64,000 nucleotides of DNA. Source: Ischnura elegans. Taxonomy: Eukaryota; Arthropoda; Insecta; Odonata; Coenagrionidae. A program made the translations under genes and the position numbers. This document shows, one piece after another, positions 46,601 to 57,129 of this stretch. Each line of letters begins with the position of its first letter. Position 1 is the first letter of the stretch. Location of the stretch: positions 97,977,073-98,041,072 of the forward strand of contig NC_060253.1 of NCBI RefSeq assembly GCF_921293095.1, in the 5' to 3' direction. Under the pieces are notes generated by a model. That model made no database searches and was not told the origin of the DNA. It worked only from the letters and a program-made list of their open reading frames with translations.

Positions 46601-49600
46601 GTCCGCAAATATCTACAGGGAAGAATGACGCCGCGGTAGCTTAACTGGCTAAAGCACTCGACCGGAAATCGGGGGATCCGGGTTCGAATCCCGGTCAAGG
46701 CGAATGATTTTTTCTCTGTGGATCTTTCGCACGATTGTGCATTGCGGGTGACTCCCGTATAAGTTATCACCGTGGCTAGTCCTGGTATACTTTAAAAACT
46801 CATCTCTCTCAAGTTATGGATGTTTGCTGAGCTTAAACGTAGTCTTTGCATCTCCAGTGAGTGTGTTCGTGTAATTCAAAATAAAATGCCAAAGTTAGGA
46901 AGCTTGTTCTCATTTGCTAAATAAATTTACATAGATCCATTCTCAGAAATAGATATCTCTTTTTCTGTTATAATATTTCTACCTACTTTGTAAGTTAACA
47001 TAGCTTTGAGGGGACTCCAGGTTACACATGCTTTAGCATGTTTGAATTTTACATTATTGGTCAAGATGATGGATTAAATGAATTAAACATAGCTTCTCTT
47101 TCAGATACATGAACTATTTGATGAGGAGGATTTGGGAATTTTTATTATTATGAGCTTGATTTTCATTTCAGATATACCATTAGATGAATTCATCCAAGCC
47201 ACGCATAAGCATTACGCTGTTTTGAGGAGGCACCTTGATTCTGTTCCTCGTCATGCTCGCTGTAATCATATTGCTTATTCAAAAAATAGTGAGGTATTTT
47301 TATTTACATGTAATTCATTTAATGTAATAACAATAATAGTGCCTCGCATTAGTCTACAACCTCCGCTCTTCTGACTACATTTCTCTCAGTAACTTTCTTG
47401 AACTGAGTATGTATTGTGAATGCGGCATCATAAATGTGATAATCCAACATTAAGCAGATCATCCTTTATTAATGTATGAAGTTTAGTCTGTTACAAATGG
47501 TAAATTTATCTTTATACAACTTTGGAATTTGATTATGCCCAACTTCTTTGTCCATGATCTATTCATTTATAATCATAGGAGAATGTAAACTATGGGAGAC
47601 TTAAAGAGAAATGTTTGTATATTTCACAAAATATTGATAATGATCTGATTTTCCCTTGTATTTAAATTTACAGCATCTTTAAATTTTTAATTTTATCACA
47701 GATGATTCACTTACTAAACCACTTGAGCCAGATGGATTACATTCTGCAGTATTATATTGCTCTATGCCGAGTCAATCCTTTCCTGCGAAGCCTTGGTCAA
47801 GCCATTGATCAGTATATTATCCAAGAGGGCTACCTTGCCACATTGTATGGGCCGACTTTTGCTGAAAAGGTACAACCTGGTGCTAGCACATGGAAAAACC
47901 CTGCATCTGGACCAAGTAATCTTTCAAAGGCTAAGTCTGAACTATCAGCGTTTCATTCATTGACAAAACTACTGACTGGAGAACTACTGGGACATCAGCC
48001 ACTGGATCCCCTAACTGGACTTGAACCATTGGTAAGTAAATATGTAGGTGATTCAATTAGATTTATTACTATTTTTTTGCACCCAATAAAACATTCCTAC
48101 CATGAAATACGTTGATCAATACATTCACAGGAATGCCAACTTACCAAACATATTGGGGTGGCCCTAACCGGGGATCTTGCACTGGGAAATTGTACAAGTA
48201 GTGAGTTTTAAGTTTTTTAAGCATTTTACCATAGTCATATGATCAACATTAGAGCCCTGATAACTCGAATCTCGATATCTGGGCACTCCGGGGAGAGTCG
48301 AGAAGCCTGAAAAAATGTTTTCCTCACACCCATAACGAATTTTTGAGGGGGCTCGGGCCCCCTCAGGCCCCATGGAGTCGGTGTCACTGTACATTCAGTG
48401 TGGATCATAGCAACTCTTGTCTGTTCTACCCCCACAAATGGATTGCATCAATTGAGATCTGGCTGATAATTTACTTCTAAATATGTTTTGTATGTAGGTA
48501 TTTACTTGCTGTTCACTGTGATTCATATTATGATGCATTAATGTATTTTTTTTATTAATAAGGCTTTTGGTCTTTTAATTCTCTGTCTAGGGATTCTGCA
48601 GACATGTACTTTTTTCTTAAGTTTCACATTTTGATGTATGTTTTATGATATGAATTTAATTGTGCTCTGTCCCTACAAAGTATTGCTATTGAAATTAGAG
48701 CAATTCATGAAATAATGGTTAGTTGTATAATTTTCTAAGGGAATTGGAAATTTTAAAAAAATATCCCTCAGTAGCTGACCACCTGGTGTTGCTTGGCAAG
48801 GGTGGTACCCAGATAAGTGGGAAGCTTGTTAATTGAAATTCATGGTCAAATAGCAGAATTTCTATATTTTCTTTTTGAGCCTATCAAGAGGTGTGCCTAC
48901 TGGGCAGGATGCCCAACCACAGAAGTTGTATGACGTGATCTAACAAACAAAATTGTTGCAAAGGACGTGTCGGACACAACCGAAAGTAGCACCATAGCAA
49001 GAATTAGATGTATCTATGTATTAACGTTGGTTGAAATCTGTGCAGCCTATAAAAGTGCATCATGGGCAAACAAACAGACATCCTTTTTTATATGTATAGA
49101 TTTTATGCATTGTTATTTTGACTTTGTTGAATACATACCTATTTGGTGCAAAAAATCCACACAGGAAAAATCATTCGCCTTGACCGGGATTCGAACCCGG
49201 ATCCCTCAATTTCCACCCAAGTGCTTTAGCCAGTAAGCTACTGAGGCATCAATCTCCCCTGTAGAAATTTGTGGACTATACCGGACAAGATGGTATGGAC
49301 TCCTGAGCATATTATGTGACTAGCAGTCGAAGTCGTGCACACGGCGCTACAGTCGGAGAGCAAAGCCCGAACTTTGAACACGAAGAGGGGTTTGCTCTAG
49401 ACTTATTTAAGTATACCAGGACTAGCCACGTGTGCATTGCGGGTGACTCCGTAAAAGTTATCAGCAGGGTGTCAGCAAAATATGTGACATGTGATGAGCT
49501 CTGTGCAGGCTACTCTGTCAATTCACTACAGTGAACTTCGAGGAATTGTGATTATTATCGTCTCGGTCAGAAGCAATGCTCAAGCGTAGCTTCTGACTGG

Positions 49601-50609
49601 GACCACCTTCTATTGGCTCACCTTGGTCCTCACTATTAACTTTGAGGATTCTCTTCTCTGTTTATTGACCCTGTATATTGATTCATCTGGATCCTGTACA
49701 TGGCTTAGACCACTAGCTGTTCCCTTCTTCCATTGTGTATAGTCTATTTTGGACTCAATTTTTTCCAGAAATGGATTAACAAGTTTCTTCCTTTTTGTAT
49801 AACAGCGGGAGCATAATAACTTGAGTACCTAACGAGACTTTTTACAAAATTTGTAGTGCAAGTAAACTGGATTTAGGCTTCTAGTGAACTTTGTTTTTAA
49901 AAAATCCAATCTCTATTTCAGTTCTTTGCATGGATCTTTGTCATCTTTTTTGTCCATTCTGAGGTTATTTTGAGACTCCTTGGTGATCTATTTTGATGGT
50001 GTGAGGTTGTAGGCCCACATCCAATACCATTTTTGATGCAATGTTCTCATAGTGTTTGTTTAAATAGTACTTTTATTTTGAATATTGTAAGCCTATAATT
50101 TGTTTCTCACTCTTTTCTAATATAGGTAAGGGATTCCAAATTGGAAGTGTATTTAGTTCCATCAACTACTGTGAATAGTAGTGATAAATCTACAATTTGG
50201 AAAAACTTATTTGAAGCTTATCAACCTGTCATGAGCAACAGTGCTGCGATTAAGAGGGTTCCAGATAGTGTTGAAAATAGTGTTCCATTGAATTTCACAA
50301 AAGAAGCCCTTTCAGGAAAGGAGAATATTGGAACAAAAGAGAGAGTGATTCATACCATTAAGCTACCATATAAAGGGCCTATTTTGAGCTTCAGGAATAA
50401 GAAACACAAATTGAGGTTTGTGACTGTTTCATGTAGAATAAATTAAGTTACTATTTTATTTTTGTGTTAGCTTATATTTTTAAAATTATTAATGATGATA
50501 AAAATTGTTATTTCTCTTCAGGAATGTTATGGGCTCATCAGTGGATACTGACCTGCAGCCAATCAAAATCCCTCGCATTGAAGGTGCATTACTTCCTCCC
50601 TTACCATAG
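43529..50609 (+). CDS. uncharacterised helical protein, complete six-exon gene, 395 aa
   Basis: Exons 43529-43624, 43712-43973, 47172-47293, 47702-48031, 50126-50415 and 50522-50609 join in phase with GT-AG borders. The ATG at 43,529 is the first in this frame after an upstream stop-containing region. No signal peptide is evident. Residues 1-32 include QPFFCC. Residues 33-119 form an amphipathic helical stretch (LQRELIRLSPLEEQYKESLK). Residues 120-160 carry LDEFIQATHKHYAVLRRHLD and RHARCNHIAYS. Residues 161-270 are helical and hydrophobic (MDYILQYYIALCRVNPFLRS), then GYLATLYGPTF. The rest is polar and Lys-rich, ending PRIEGALLPPLP. The long frames, clean splice phases and lack of stops argue for a real gene. 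I do not recognise the family; a scaffold or complex subunit is only a guess. Confidence 0.82.
43712..43973 (+). CDS. uncharacterised gene, exon 2
   Basis: The acceptor is TTCTATTCCAG and the donor is CCAG/GTACTT. It encodes 87 residues, a Leu/Glu/Lys-rich helical region with ALWTAASSLEATKSAKVKEF. Confidence 0.8.
43974..47171. other. intron 2 of the uncharacterised gene
   Basis: AT-rich, with one tRNA-derived SINE (about 46,575-46,795). A G/C-run block at 45,655-45,745 may be an old MITE. No exon recognised. Confidence 0.4.
46575..46795 (+). mobile_element. tRNA-derived SINE, copy 1
   Basis: The internal tRNA-like domain (about 46,627-46,703) carries the A box TAGCTTAACTGG (46,637-46,648) and the B box GGTTCGAATCC (46,681-46,691), with a 7-base loop CCGGAAA between pairing arms. 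It is preceded by a leader with CCGGTAGTGTCCGCAAAT and followed by GAATGATTTTTTCTCTGTGG and a tail ending GTGGCTAGTCCTGGTATAC. Repeated copies with the same tail make this a SINE, not a tRNA gene. Confidence 0.88.
47172..47293 (+). CDS. uncharacterised gene, exon 3
   Basis: The acceptor is TTTCATTTCAG and the donor is GAG/GTATTT. It completes D, then IPLDEFIQATHKHY and VPRHARCNHIAYSKNSE. The His/Cys cluster HARCNH is notable. Confidence 0.8.
47702..48031 (+). CDS. uncharacterised gene, exon 4
   Basis: The acceptor is TTTTATCACAG and the donor is TTG/GTAAGT. 110 codons, from MIHLLNHLSQMDYILQYYIA to HQPLDPLTGLEPL. The most conserved-looking part of the protein. Confidence 0.85.
48032..50125. 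other. intron 4 of the uncharacterised gene
   Basis: Contains a reverse-oriented SINE (49,150-49,400). A G/C-run block at 48,340-48,380 (GGGGCTCGGGCCCCCTCAGG) looks like part of an old repeat. Otherwise no feature. Confidence 0.4.
49150..49400 (-). mobile_element. tRNA-derived SINE, copy 2, reverse
   Basis: The B box (inverse of GGATTCGAACC, about 49,188-49,198) and A box (about 49,230-49,241) lie on the - strand. The 5' leader extends to about 49,390, including the inverse of TGCTCTCCGACTGTAGCGC. This copy shows the full leader of about 140 bp upstream of the tRNA-like domain. Confidence 0.82.
50126..50415 (+). CDS. uncharacterised gene, exon 5
   Basis: The acceptor is TTCTAATATAG and the donor is AG/GTTTGT. 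It reads VRDSKLEVYLVPSTT, later KLPYKGPILSFRNKKHKLR. The basic end may bind nucleic acid or act in nuclear import. That is inference. Confidence 0.8.
50522..50609 (+). CDS. uncharacterised gene, terminal exon
   Basis: The acceptor is TTTCTCTTCAG. It completes R, then NVMGSSVDTDLQPIKIPRIE and GALLPPLP, with TAG at 50,607-50,609. Confidence 0.75.
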
Positions 50610-51300
50610 TAGTAGTGTCTGGAAGAATACCCTAGCATCAAGAAAGTTATAAGTTCTTGTTAAGTGGTCATCAGGTTTCAATGAATTGTAAAAGGTTAGC
50701 TATCATCCAATATTTTAATGTGCGCAAGATGGATGGAATGAAGGCTTGCTGAAATAGTAGTTTGCTAATGAGGATATAGAATCCATTAATTCAAATCGAT
50801 TTTGGATCAAGAAATTAACTGGTGGACAAAAAGTGGGAGTAAATGTCTTGGGTATTGAATTGTACCATTGAAAAGTGAGAGCACAAGTCTTGAAAAATGT
50901 CTTGGCAAGATATACAAGTGCTGGAGAGACTTTGCTGGTAGAGTGAGCATGAATATTATTAATTGGTTATGGTGCTTCTAATTTCAAGTAATGCAAACTG
51001 TTTGGTATACTTCACATTTTTGTTTTACACTGGTACTTATGTTTTTCTTCGACATCTTTCTGTTTCTGCAAAGCTTTAACAGATCTAACATATGTTTAGT
51101 CTTAACATTATTATTTATTGCAGTCATATTATTAATTAACCCAGCTTTGAATGTTGAGTACATTAGTAGTTATTTGGTTCTTTGTACTAACATAATGCTT
51201 ATCATCTCAAGCAGAAACTAACTCTTTAATCATTGTACTAAACTCTGTAAATATAAATTACTAAGAGATAAATAAAATATATTTTAGTGACTTAGTGTCT
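50610..51300 (+). other. 3' UTR of the uncharacterised gene, with poly(A) signal
   Basis: AATAAA at 51,271-51,276 (GATAAATAAAATAT context) is a good poly(A) signal candidate about 660 bp after the stop codon. The region also contains the first copy of a duplicated segment (50,715-50,960). Confidence 0.45.
50715..50960 (+). repeat. duplicated segment, copy with empty Helitron site
   Basis: It matches the flanks of the Helitron at 51,627-53,313: GCTTGCTGAAATAGTAG before and GGATATAGAATCCAT, GATTTTG, AAAAGTGAGAG after. The A/T junction at 50,768/50,769 corresponds to the Helitron insertion point. Confidence 0.8.
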
Positions 51301-51451
51301 TTAAACATTTTCAACTTGAATTTTTATGCCGTTTGATTACACTTTGAATTGTAACAAGCATGCGCATATAAATCCTCACTAGCAACTTTGGTTTTTGGCT
51401 GATATAATGAATTTGCTGAGTTTAATTTGATCACTATTTTTCATTCTTCAG

Positions 51452-51518
51452 ATTTTCAAAATTTACAATGTGTTTGTGTACAAAGACAAAATTTTCAAAA
51501 TTTACAATGTGTTAGTGA
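51452..51518 (+). repeat. short direct repeat
   Basis: ATTTTCAAAATTTACAATGT followed by GTT occurs twice, about 37 bp apart. Simple local duplication. Confidence 0.8.
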
Positions 51519-52081
51519 CTGATCATTTGTCTTTTACTTATATTCAAATTCAATTTTTAATTGGGATCAAAAAGCACATCAATATGAAGGATGACAGAAA
51601 GCTTACAGAAATAGGTAGCTTGCTAATCTATATATATAAAAGAAAGTCGAAAATCGTGTTAGTTAGAACACTTATAACTCGAGAACGGCTGCACCGATTT
51701 TAGTGACATTAGCTTCTTTGGATTCGTCTCAGCCCCGGATAACATATAGGACATTAAAAAATAGGAAAAGTTCACAAAAAAAATTCAACTTTATCTTATT
51801 GTTAGAGATATGTTTTTAGGAGTTGATTGTTAAGACGGCCAAAATAACAAGATTTTTTTTCGTTTTTACTAATGTATTGACTGATCTTTTTAGCAATATT
51901 AAAAAAATTTAAATGTTCAAACATGTTAAAAATATTAAAGTAATATTAAAATAGTATTAAAATAATTGAATTAGAGGTAAGCTCAGCTCAAATTGAGTTG
52001 TCAACAAACACATAACTACCGTGTGTGTAAACAAATCTCCAAGCAATTGTTGATTATAAGTAATGTACGTGTACTCTGCAT

Positions 52082-52363
52082 GAATTCAAATCTTTTAACT
52101 TTGTAATAAACGAAGACGAAGTTAGCAACTCTCTATCTGAATATTTAAAGTCCTTGGACGCACCTGGCTTACCACGGCACGATTTACAGCTAAAGGTAGG
52201 CTCTGTGTTCATGATCTTTCGAAACCTAAACCAACCAAAACTATCCAACGGAACGTGTTTGGTTATTAAAAGAACTGATAATGAAAGTGATTCACGCCAC
52301 TATACAGTTGAAACGGAAACTATCAGTTATAATGATATTATCTGTATATCATTTAATATATAA
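52082..52363 (+). pseudogene. Helitron Pif1-type helicase C-terminal fragment
   Basis: The open frame reads EFKSFNFVINEDE, then LSEYLKSLDAPGLPRHDLQL, KVGSVFMIFRNLNQPKLSNG and TCLVIKRT. This matches the C-terminal helicase region of Helitron RepHel proteins (L.VG.P.ML.RNL....L.NGT.L.V). Only this end remains; the Rep domain and Walker motifs are absent, so it is not functional. Confidence 0.85.
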
Positions 52364-52472
52364 TAAATCATATATGATTAAAACGGTGCAGCCGCTCTTT
52401 ATTTATAAATGGTGCAACTAAAATATAAGTTTATTGAATGTTAGGCGGTACGAAGTTCGCCGGGTCAGCTAG
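52352..52472 (+). repeat. Helitron 3' terminus, internal copy
   Basis: A 121-bp segment from TTTAATATATAATAAATC to CGGGTCAGCTAG is repeated at 53,193-53,313 with few changes. It includes the hairpin-like GGCGGTACGAAGTTCGCC. Confidence 0.92.
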
Positions 52473-52510
52473 GAATATCTTCACCATCCGCTGTATATCT
52501 TCCTTCGCTT

Positions 52511-52782
52511 CAAGCGCGCAGCTAGGAATTAAGGATAGGCTAATACTGGCGGGTCTGTAGGGTATAGAAAACTCACCAAGGTAAGCGAGAGGTGTGGGGG
52601 CCCTCCCGAGACATTCTTTAAGATAAAAGGATCAAAATGGTAGGTTTTGCGGCTGTGTGAACAGGTAAATATTTTTTGACTCATCCGTCCCCCTAATATT
52701 AATAACCTAATGTTTTATAAAAAGATTCTCTGAGATTTTGGGGGAGTTTTAACCCCCCAAAACCCCCCTCGCTGCGTCCCTG
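52511..52782 (-). mobile_element. hAT MITE family M, copy 3, nested in Helitron
   Basis: Exact 8-bp duplication CTTCGCTT (52,503-52,510 and 52,783-52,790). Termini CAAGCGCGCAGCTAGG and GCTGCGTCCCTG. Reverse orientation relative to copies 1 and 2. 272 bp, noncoding. Confidence 0.88.
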
Positions 52783-53192
52783 CTTCGCTTCGCTATTTTT
52801 ATTTAGCTTCATTCGCTTTATCTTGCGCCTGATAACAAAACAAAAACTGTTGTTTATCAGAAGGCGCTTGACGCAAGACATTAAACCCGATTGTGTAGGG
52901 CACACCAAGGTGCGTTTACGCATGCAGCACGTTTACGCAGTGCATTTTTTCCAAACAGAGATACTATAACTGGCGCGCCTAAAGTCATTTGATATGAATG
53001 CTGCTTCATAGGGGCTTTTCTTACAGTATTTTGAGCATCAATCAAGCGTCGGTCAAGCGTAGCGTTAACCTGCCCCGTGAACGAGCCAAGTTTACGCTAC
53101 GGACTTAGACCTTAAAACATTTTTTTACGGTTAATAACACAAATAGCCAACAACTGAATGCGTATAATTTTTATTTCATCAATATTTTCTCA

Positions 53193-53313
53193 TTTAATAT
53201 ATAATAAATCAGATATGATTAAAACGATACAGGCGCTCTTTATTTATAAATGGTGCAACTAAAATATAAGTTCATTGAATGTTAGGCGGTACGAAGTTCA
53301 CTGGGTCAGCTAG
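53193..53313 (+). repeat. Helitron 3' terminus, outer copy
   Basis: Second copy of the 121-bp terminus, followed by T as expected. It carries CACTGGGTCAGCTAG, while the inner copy has CGCCGGGTCAGCTAG. Confidence 0.92.
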
Positions 53314-53545
53314 TAAGGATATAGAATCCATGAATACAACTCGATTTTGAATTAATAAATTAACATGTGGACGATTAAAAAGTGAAAGTCAATTGTATTG
53401 GGTATTAAATTATAATGTTGAAAAGTGAGAGTGGAAGTATCAAAAAAAGCCTTGGTAAAGTATAAAAGTGCGAGAGAAATGTTGTGTTGTCCAAGCTGGG
53501 GCTATGTAGAGTTTTTTCTAGGCAGATTAGCAATTCATATAACCT
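53314..53545 (+). repeat. duplicated segment, part right of the Helitron
   Basis: Diverged copy of 50,769-50,960 (shared GGATATAGAATCCAT, GATTTTG, GGGTATT, AAAAGTGAGAG). Its left part lies at about 51,590-51,626, across the Helitron. Confidence 0.75.
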
Positions 53546-54639
53546 CATTGCCACTAACATTTAATTACCTTCAGCATCAACTAATGCATAAAATCTATAG
53601 CAGCTAATATTTGTACTCATTAAAGGCAGGGTTTGCAGCAGCAGATCCTCCTTGCCTACAGTAAATAATTATTCTTTAAGTTGCCCTGATTTCAAGGGTC
53701 CTTTGTCTCTACATTTTTCTTCAAGTGCTAGTTGGTTCACCACCTGTGGTTGAGACCTTGTGGATATGCTCTTATCTGTTGGAGATCTTTGGCGTACTAA
53801 ATTTCAAGTCCAGTTTTTTTGCACTGTAGTGAGCCATACCATACCATTCACTTATCTTTTTAATCCTGCCTACCAAAACATTTATACCTTATTTTTTCAC
53901 AGTAGCATATTTTCAATGGTAGCCAGATGTCTAGGAAAGGGATTTTATTTGTTTTGTCGTAATTAAATTTCGATATTAGTGGTGTTGGACAACAGTACTT
54001 ATGGCACGAAAATTATAATTTTTCGATTATCGTATTTTAATTGTACTGCTAGTTTTCGTCTTTCGATACTGGTCAACAGAAAAATATTTAGAAATATCTC
54101 CAGTTCGCGCAAAGAGTATTATATAAAATTACCGCGTAAGAATATTTTCATTTGCGCTTAAATTGTGCAGTTAGCCTTTTATGACCTTTTAACCTTCGAC
54201 AGGGGCCGCTAAATCGTAAGTCTTCCATTTCAGTGCGGGATATATTGAGAGGAAGCTAGAACCTCGCTTCTGCCTGAAGGGGCAGTAGGTGGAAAACCCA
54301 TGTGGTCCCCTCCCAGTTTTTTTCGCGAGGTCCTCCAGAGAAGGATCTGGCAACTAGGTGACGAATTATAGGCTCCTGCAATAATTGGGTCAGAATTTCG
54401 GTCACAAAACAAAAACACTACAAAACAAGTACATCATAAAGTTTTTTTCGTTCTAATAGTATCGATGTGAAGCACTTAGGAAAGCCTATTTTATTTGCCT
54501 AGTTCTGGGGAGACTCCCAGAGCGCATAGAAGATAATTTGAAGAAGGGCTCTTCGATAAAGAAATGCGACTCCTGCAGAGGGAAATTAGTCACCTGAAAC
54601 ACAAACCTCTATGGCTTTAATTGTAATTTCGGGCTTTGC
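53546..54639. other. intergenic, no feature
   Basis: AT-rich. A less AT-rich block at 54,180-54,370 has no recognised similarity. Confidence 0.35.
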
Positions 54640-54950
54640 TCTCCGGCTGTGGCGCAGTGCTCACGACTTGGACTGCTAATTGCATAATATGCTCAGCAGT
54701 CCAGACCATCTTGTCGGGATAGGGGTCAACTTATTGTCCCGTCCGGGATAGTCTACAAATTTCACAGAGGGGAATGACGCCTCGGTAGCTTAACTGGCTA
54801 AAGCAATCGACCGGAAATCGGGGGATCAGGGCTCCCGGTCAAGGCAAATGATTTTTTTCTCAGTGGAGTTTTCGCACAATTTGTACATTGCAGGTGACTC
54901 TGTAAAGTTATCACCGTGGGTAGTCCAGGTATATTAAAATTATTGAGAGA
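54640..54950 (+). mobile_element. tRNA-derived SINE, copy 3, framed by an inverted repeat
   Basis: The leader GCTTTGCTCTCCGGCTGTGG, the A box TAGCTTAACTGG (about 54,787-54,798), a damaged B box (GGGCTCCCGGTC) and the usual tail are present. A 20-bp inverted repeat, AGGGGTCAACTTATTGTCCC at 54,721-54,740 and its inverse at 54,955-54,974, brackets the tRNA part. Confidence 0.82.
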
Positions 54951-55299
54951 GGGAGGGACAATAAGTTGACCCCTAACCTCCCTCATTACTCACCTCCCCA
55001 GTAAAACTCTCTTCCCCCAACCTTACTGCCCTTCTCTCTGTGCTAAACGGTATAAATAAAGCCGCTTATAAAGAGGCTCTTTTTTCTTTTTCATCGATAA
55101 TGGCATACAATGTCGAAACCGGGCGAGTCAGCATTAAAAATTGTGTGAAAATATACAACTGTCTTTCATTCTCTTCCCATGGAGATTAGGAATTTACATT
55201 AAGGTTCGGTGGATACTCTGAAATACGTCGGTGAGGGTGCCTGCACAGTTCGTCATTGCGTTGACGCAACTAGGCGGTAACGGCAATGTTTGCCCTGCG

Positions 55300-57110
55300 T
55301 AGCAACAATAAATGGAGCATATTTTTGTCTAAAGAAACTGTTTTAATGCCATTAATGTACTTCCTCAGTATAAATTCGATGTCTATCCCACTTGTCTCTG
55401 TTTGGTACACGTTAACCTTTTATTCATTCTCTCGTCGCTCAGTAAACATTTTTCAACCGCTTATTCTAAAATCATCTAGTCTTATATGAGATATTTTAAA
55501 TTTTCATAACCAGATGTGATACTTGAGTCTATTTTGGTGATCTTTTCTGGTCTGTGATCCGTGGATTGTCATTTTTCGCCAAAATATCTTCACATGCTGT
55601 CGCCATATTTCAATTCTAATGCTCTTTTTCAATTCTAATGCTAAACATCGGAATTTTAGCCATTAATGTCGTCTTAGCTTGGGCTGTACGACGCTTTATG
55701 TCTACTGTGCTTCCTCAATCCGAGGTGCTGGTACTCCCGAGCTAGGTGAATAATTCCCTTGCTCCAAAATATTTCCTTGGAGGTGGGATGTTGACCACTG
55801 CTTTCTCTCTCCCTTATACCATTGTATTCGATTTCTTTTTCTTTAATTTTATGTTGTGTTCCGGGAGCACTACTACTGCGACTTCGTTCATTATTTCTTA
55901 ATTCTGGGCCCTACACTGCTTCCTTATCCAAACCAACCTTCATATTAAGCGAGCGAGTGAATGGTACTTCTTCCTTCCTTCGTTCGAAATGTGGCCTCCT
56001 TATCATGGTATAGGCGATTTATAATTCTAATTATTCTGTCATTTTAGTCCAAGCCAATTTTTTTGCTTTATACTGAACATCTTATTGCAGTCTATGCTAT
56101 CAAATTCCTTCGCTAAGTCCACGAAGGCTATAAAAAGTATTTTTATTTTCACGTGAATCAATGTCTCCGCCAGTAGTTTAGGAACTTTGCTTCCTAAATT
56201 CATCCATTCTTCCTAAATATGAACTGATTTTCTGAGATGTTTGCTTCGAGTTTACCTTCGATGTGCCATTGGTGTGAGGATTTCGGAGACCTGTGTCGCA
56301 AAATTTGGTTTTATTCATTTTTTTTCAAATTTGGTTTTATTCAAGACGCAAAATTTGGTTTTATTCATATTTCTCATCTCGTGTTCTCTTTGGGATTTTC
56401 ACCATTTTGCTCTTCTTGATATCTCCTGTTGGCTTCCCAGTGTTTCTCCCACTCTCGGATTATTCCATAAAATGCATCTTGCACTCATCCACTCACCAAT
56501 TTGATTACCTCTCCGCTAATTTAATCTTCTCGATTATTTGTTTCCCTGGGCCAAGGTAGTTGCACTCAAATTAGGTCTGGTCATCTGTGAACCCTTCATA
56601 AAGGGAATCTGACCTTCATATAGCTCTTCAATGTACTGTTAGCATCTATTGCCGATTTATCTATCCTCTGCTTGCAGTTTCTTATCCCGATGTTCTTTTT
56701 TTGCATCTAATCATCTCTTCTCCAAAGTGTATGCCGTTTCTGATATACTCTTTCTCATGCTGTCGTTGTTTTCGGAGTAGTTTTTGAGCCTTATCTCGTC
56801 GGCCTTGTTCTATTCTTCGATTACTTGATTCCTTAGCTTTTTATAGAGCATTTCTACGTTTAATTTCCTGCAATATCATTCTGTCTTTTTTCTTCTAAGA
56901 AGGCTTTCTTATAATATGCTCTTTCATCCATGATTTCTTGTTTTTAACTGGACGCTTTTCTAGTTGTTGTTCTGCTACTTCTGTGATGGTCCTCGCGAGA
57001 TTATGCCACCTCTCTACCACTCTTTGGATATTATCCGTTGCTATTCCAGCTGGTCGTGGAAAAGCGAATTCTCTTTTGCCTTCCTCCTCAACCAGTGGCC
57101 TTAGTTTTGC
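55300..57110 (-). pseudogene. LINE remnant, reverse strand
   Basis: At about 56,095-56,140 the - strand reads FIAFVDLAKEFDSID, matching the catalytic block A of LINE reverse transcriptases (AFVDLEKAFDSVD). To its right, QLEKRPVKNKKSWMKEHIIR (about 56,890-56,965) resembles the linker before the reverse transcriptase. Many stops and frameshifts. The borders are approximate. Confidence 0.55.
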
Positions 57111-57129
57111 TTAGTTTAGTAATGCTCAA

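Larger units (their letters stand above)
51627..53313 (+). mobile_element. Helitron, 1,687 bp, with two 3' termini
   Basis: The 5' end is TCTATATATATAAAAG and the 3' end GGGTCAGCTAG. It is inserted exactly between A (51,626) and T (53,314), as Helitrons do. An internal second terminus of the same 121-bp family ends at 52,472. The interior carries a Helitron helicase fragment (52,082-52,363) and a nested hAT MITE (52,511-52,782). The sister segment at 50,715-50,960 shows the uninterrupted A-T site. Confidence 0.93.

Noticed and set aside
46627-46703. tRNA gene with a 7-base CCGGAAA loop
   Set aside because: The same sequence with the same non-tRNA leader and tail recurs four more times in the window, so it is the head of a SINE family.
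47100-47171. Alternative acceptor at CTTTCAG before ATACATGAACT
   Set aside because: Using it would bring an in-frame stop or break the phase with the previous exon. The acceptor at 47,171 gives a continuous frame.
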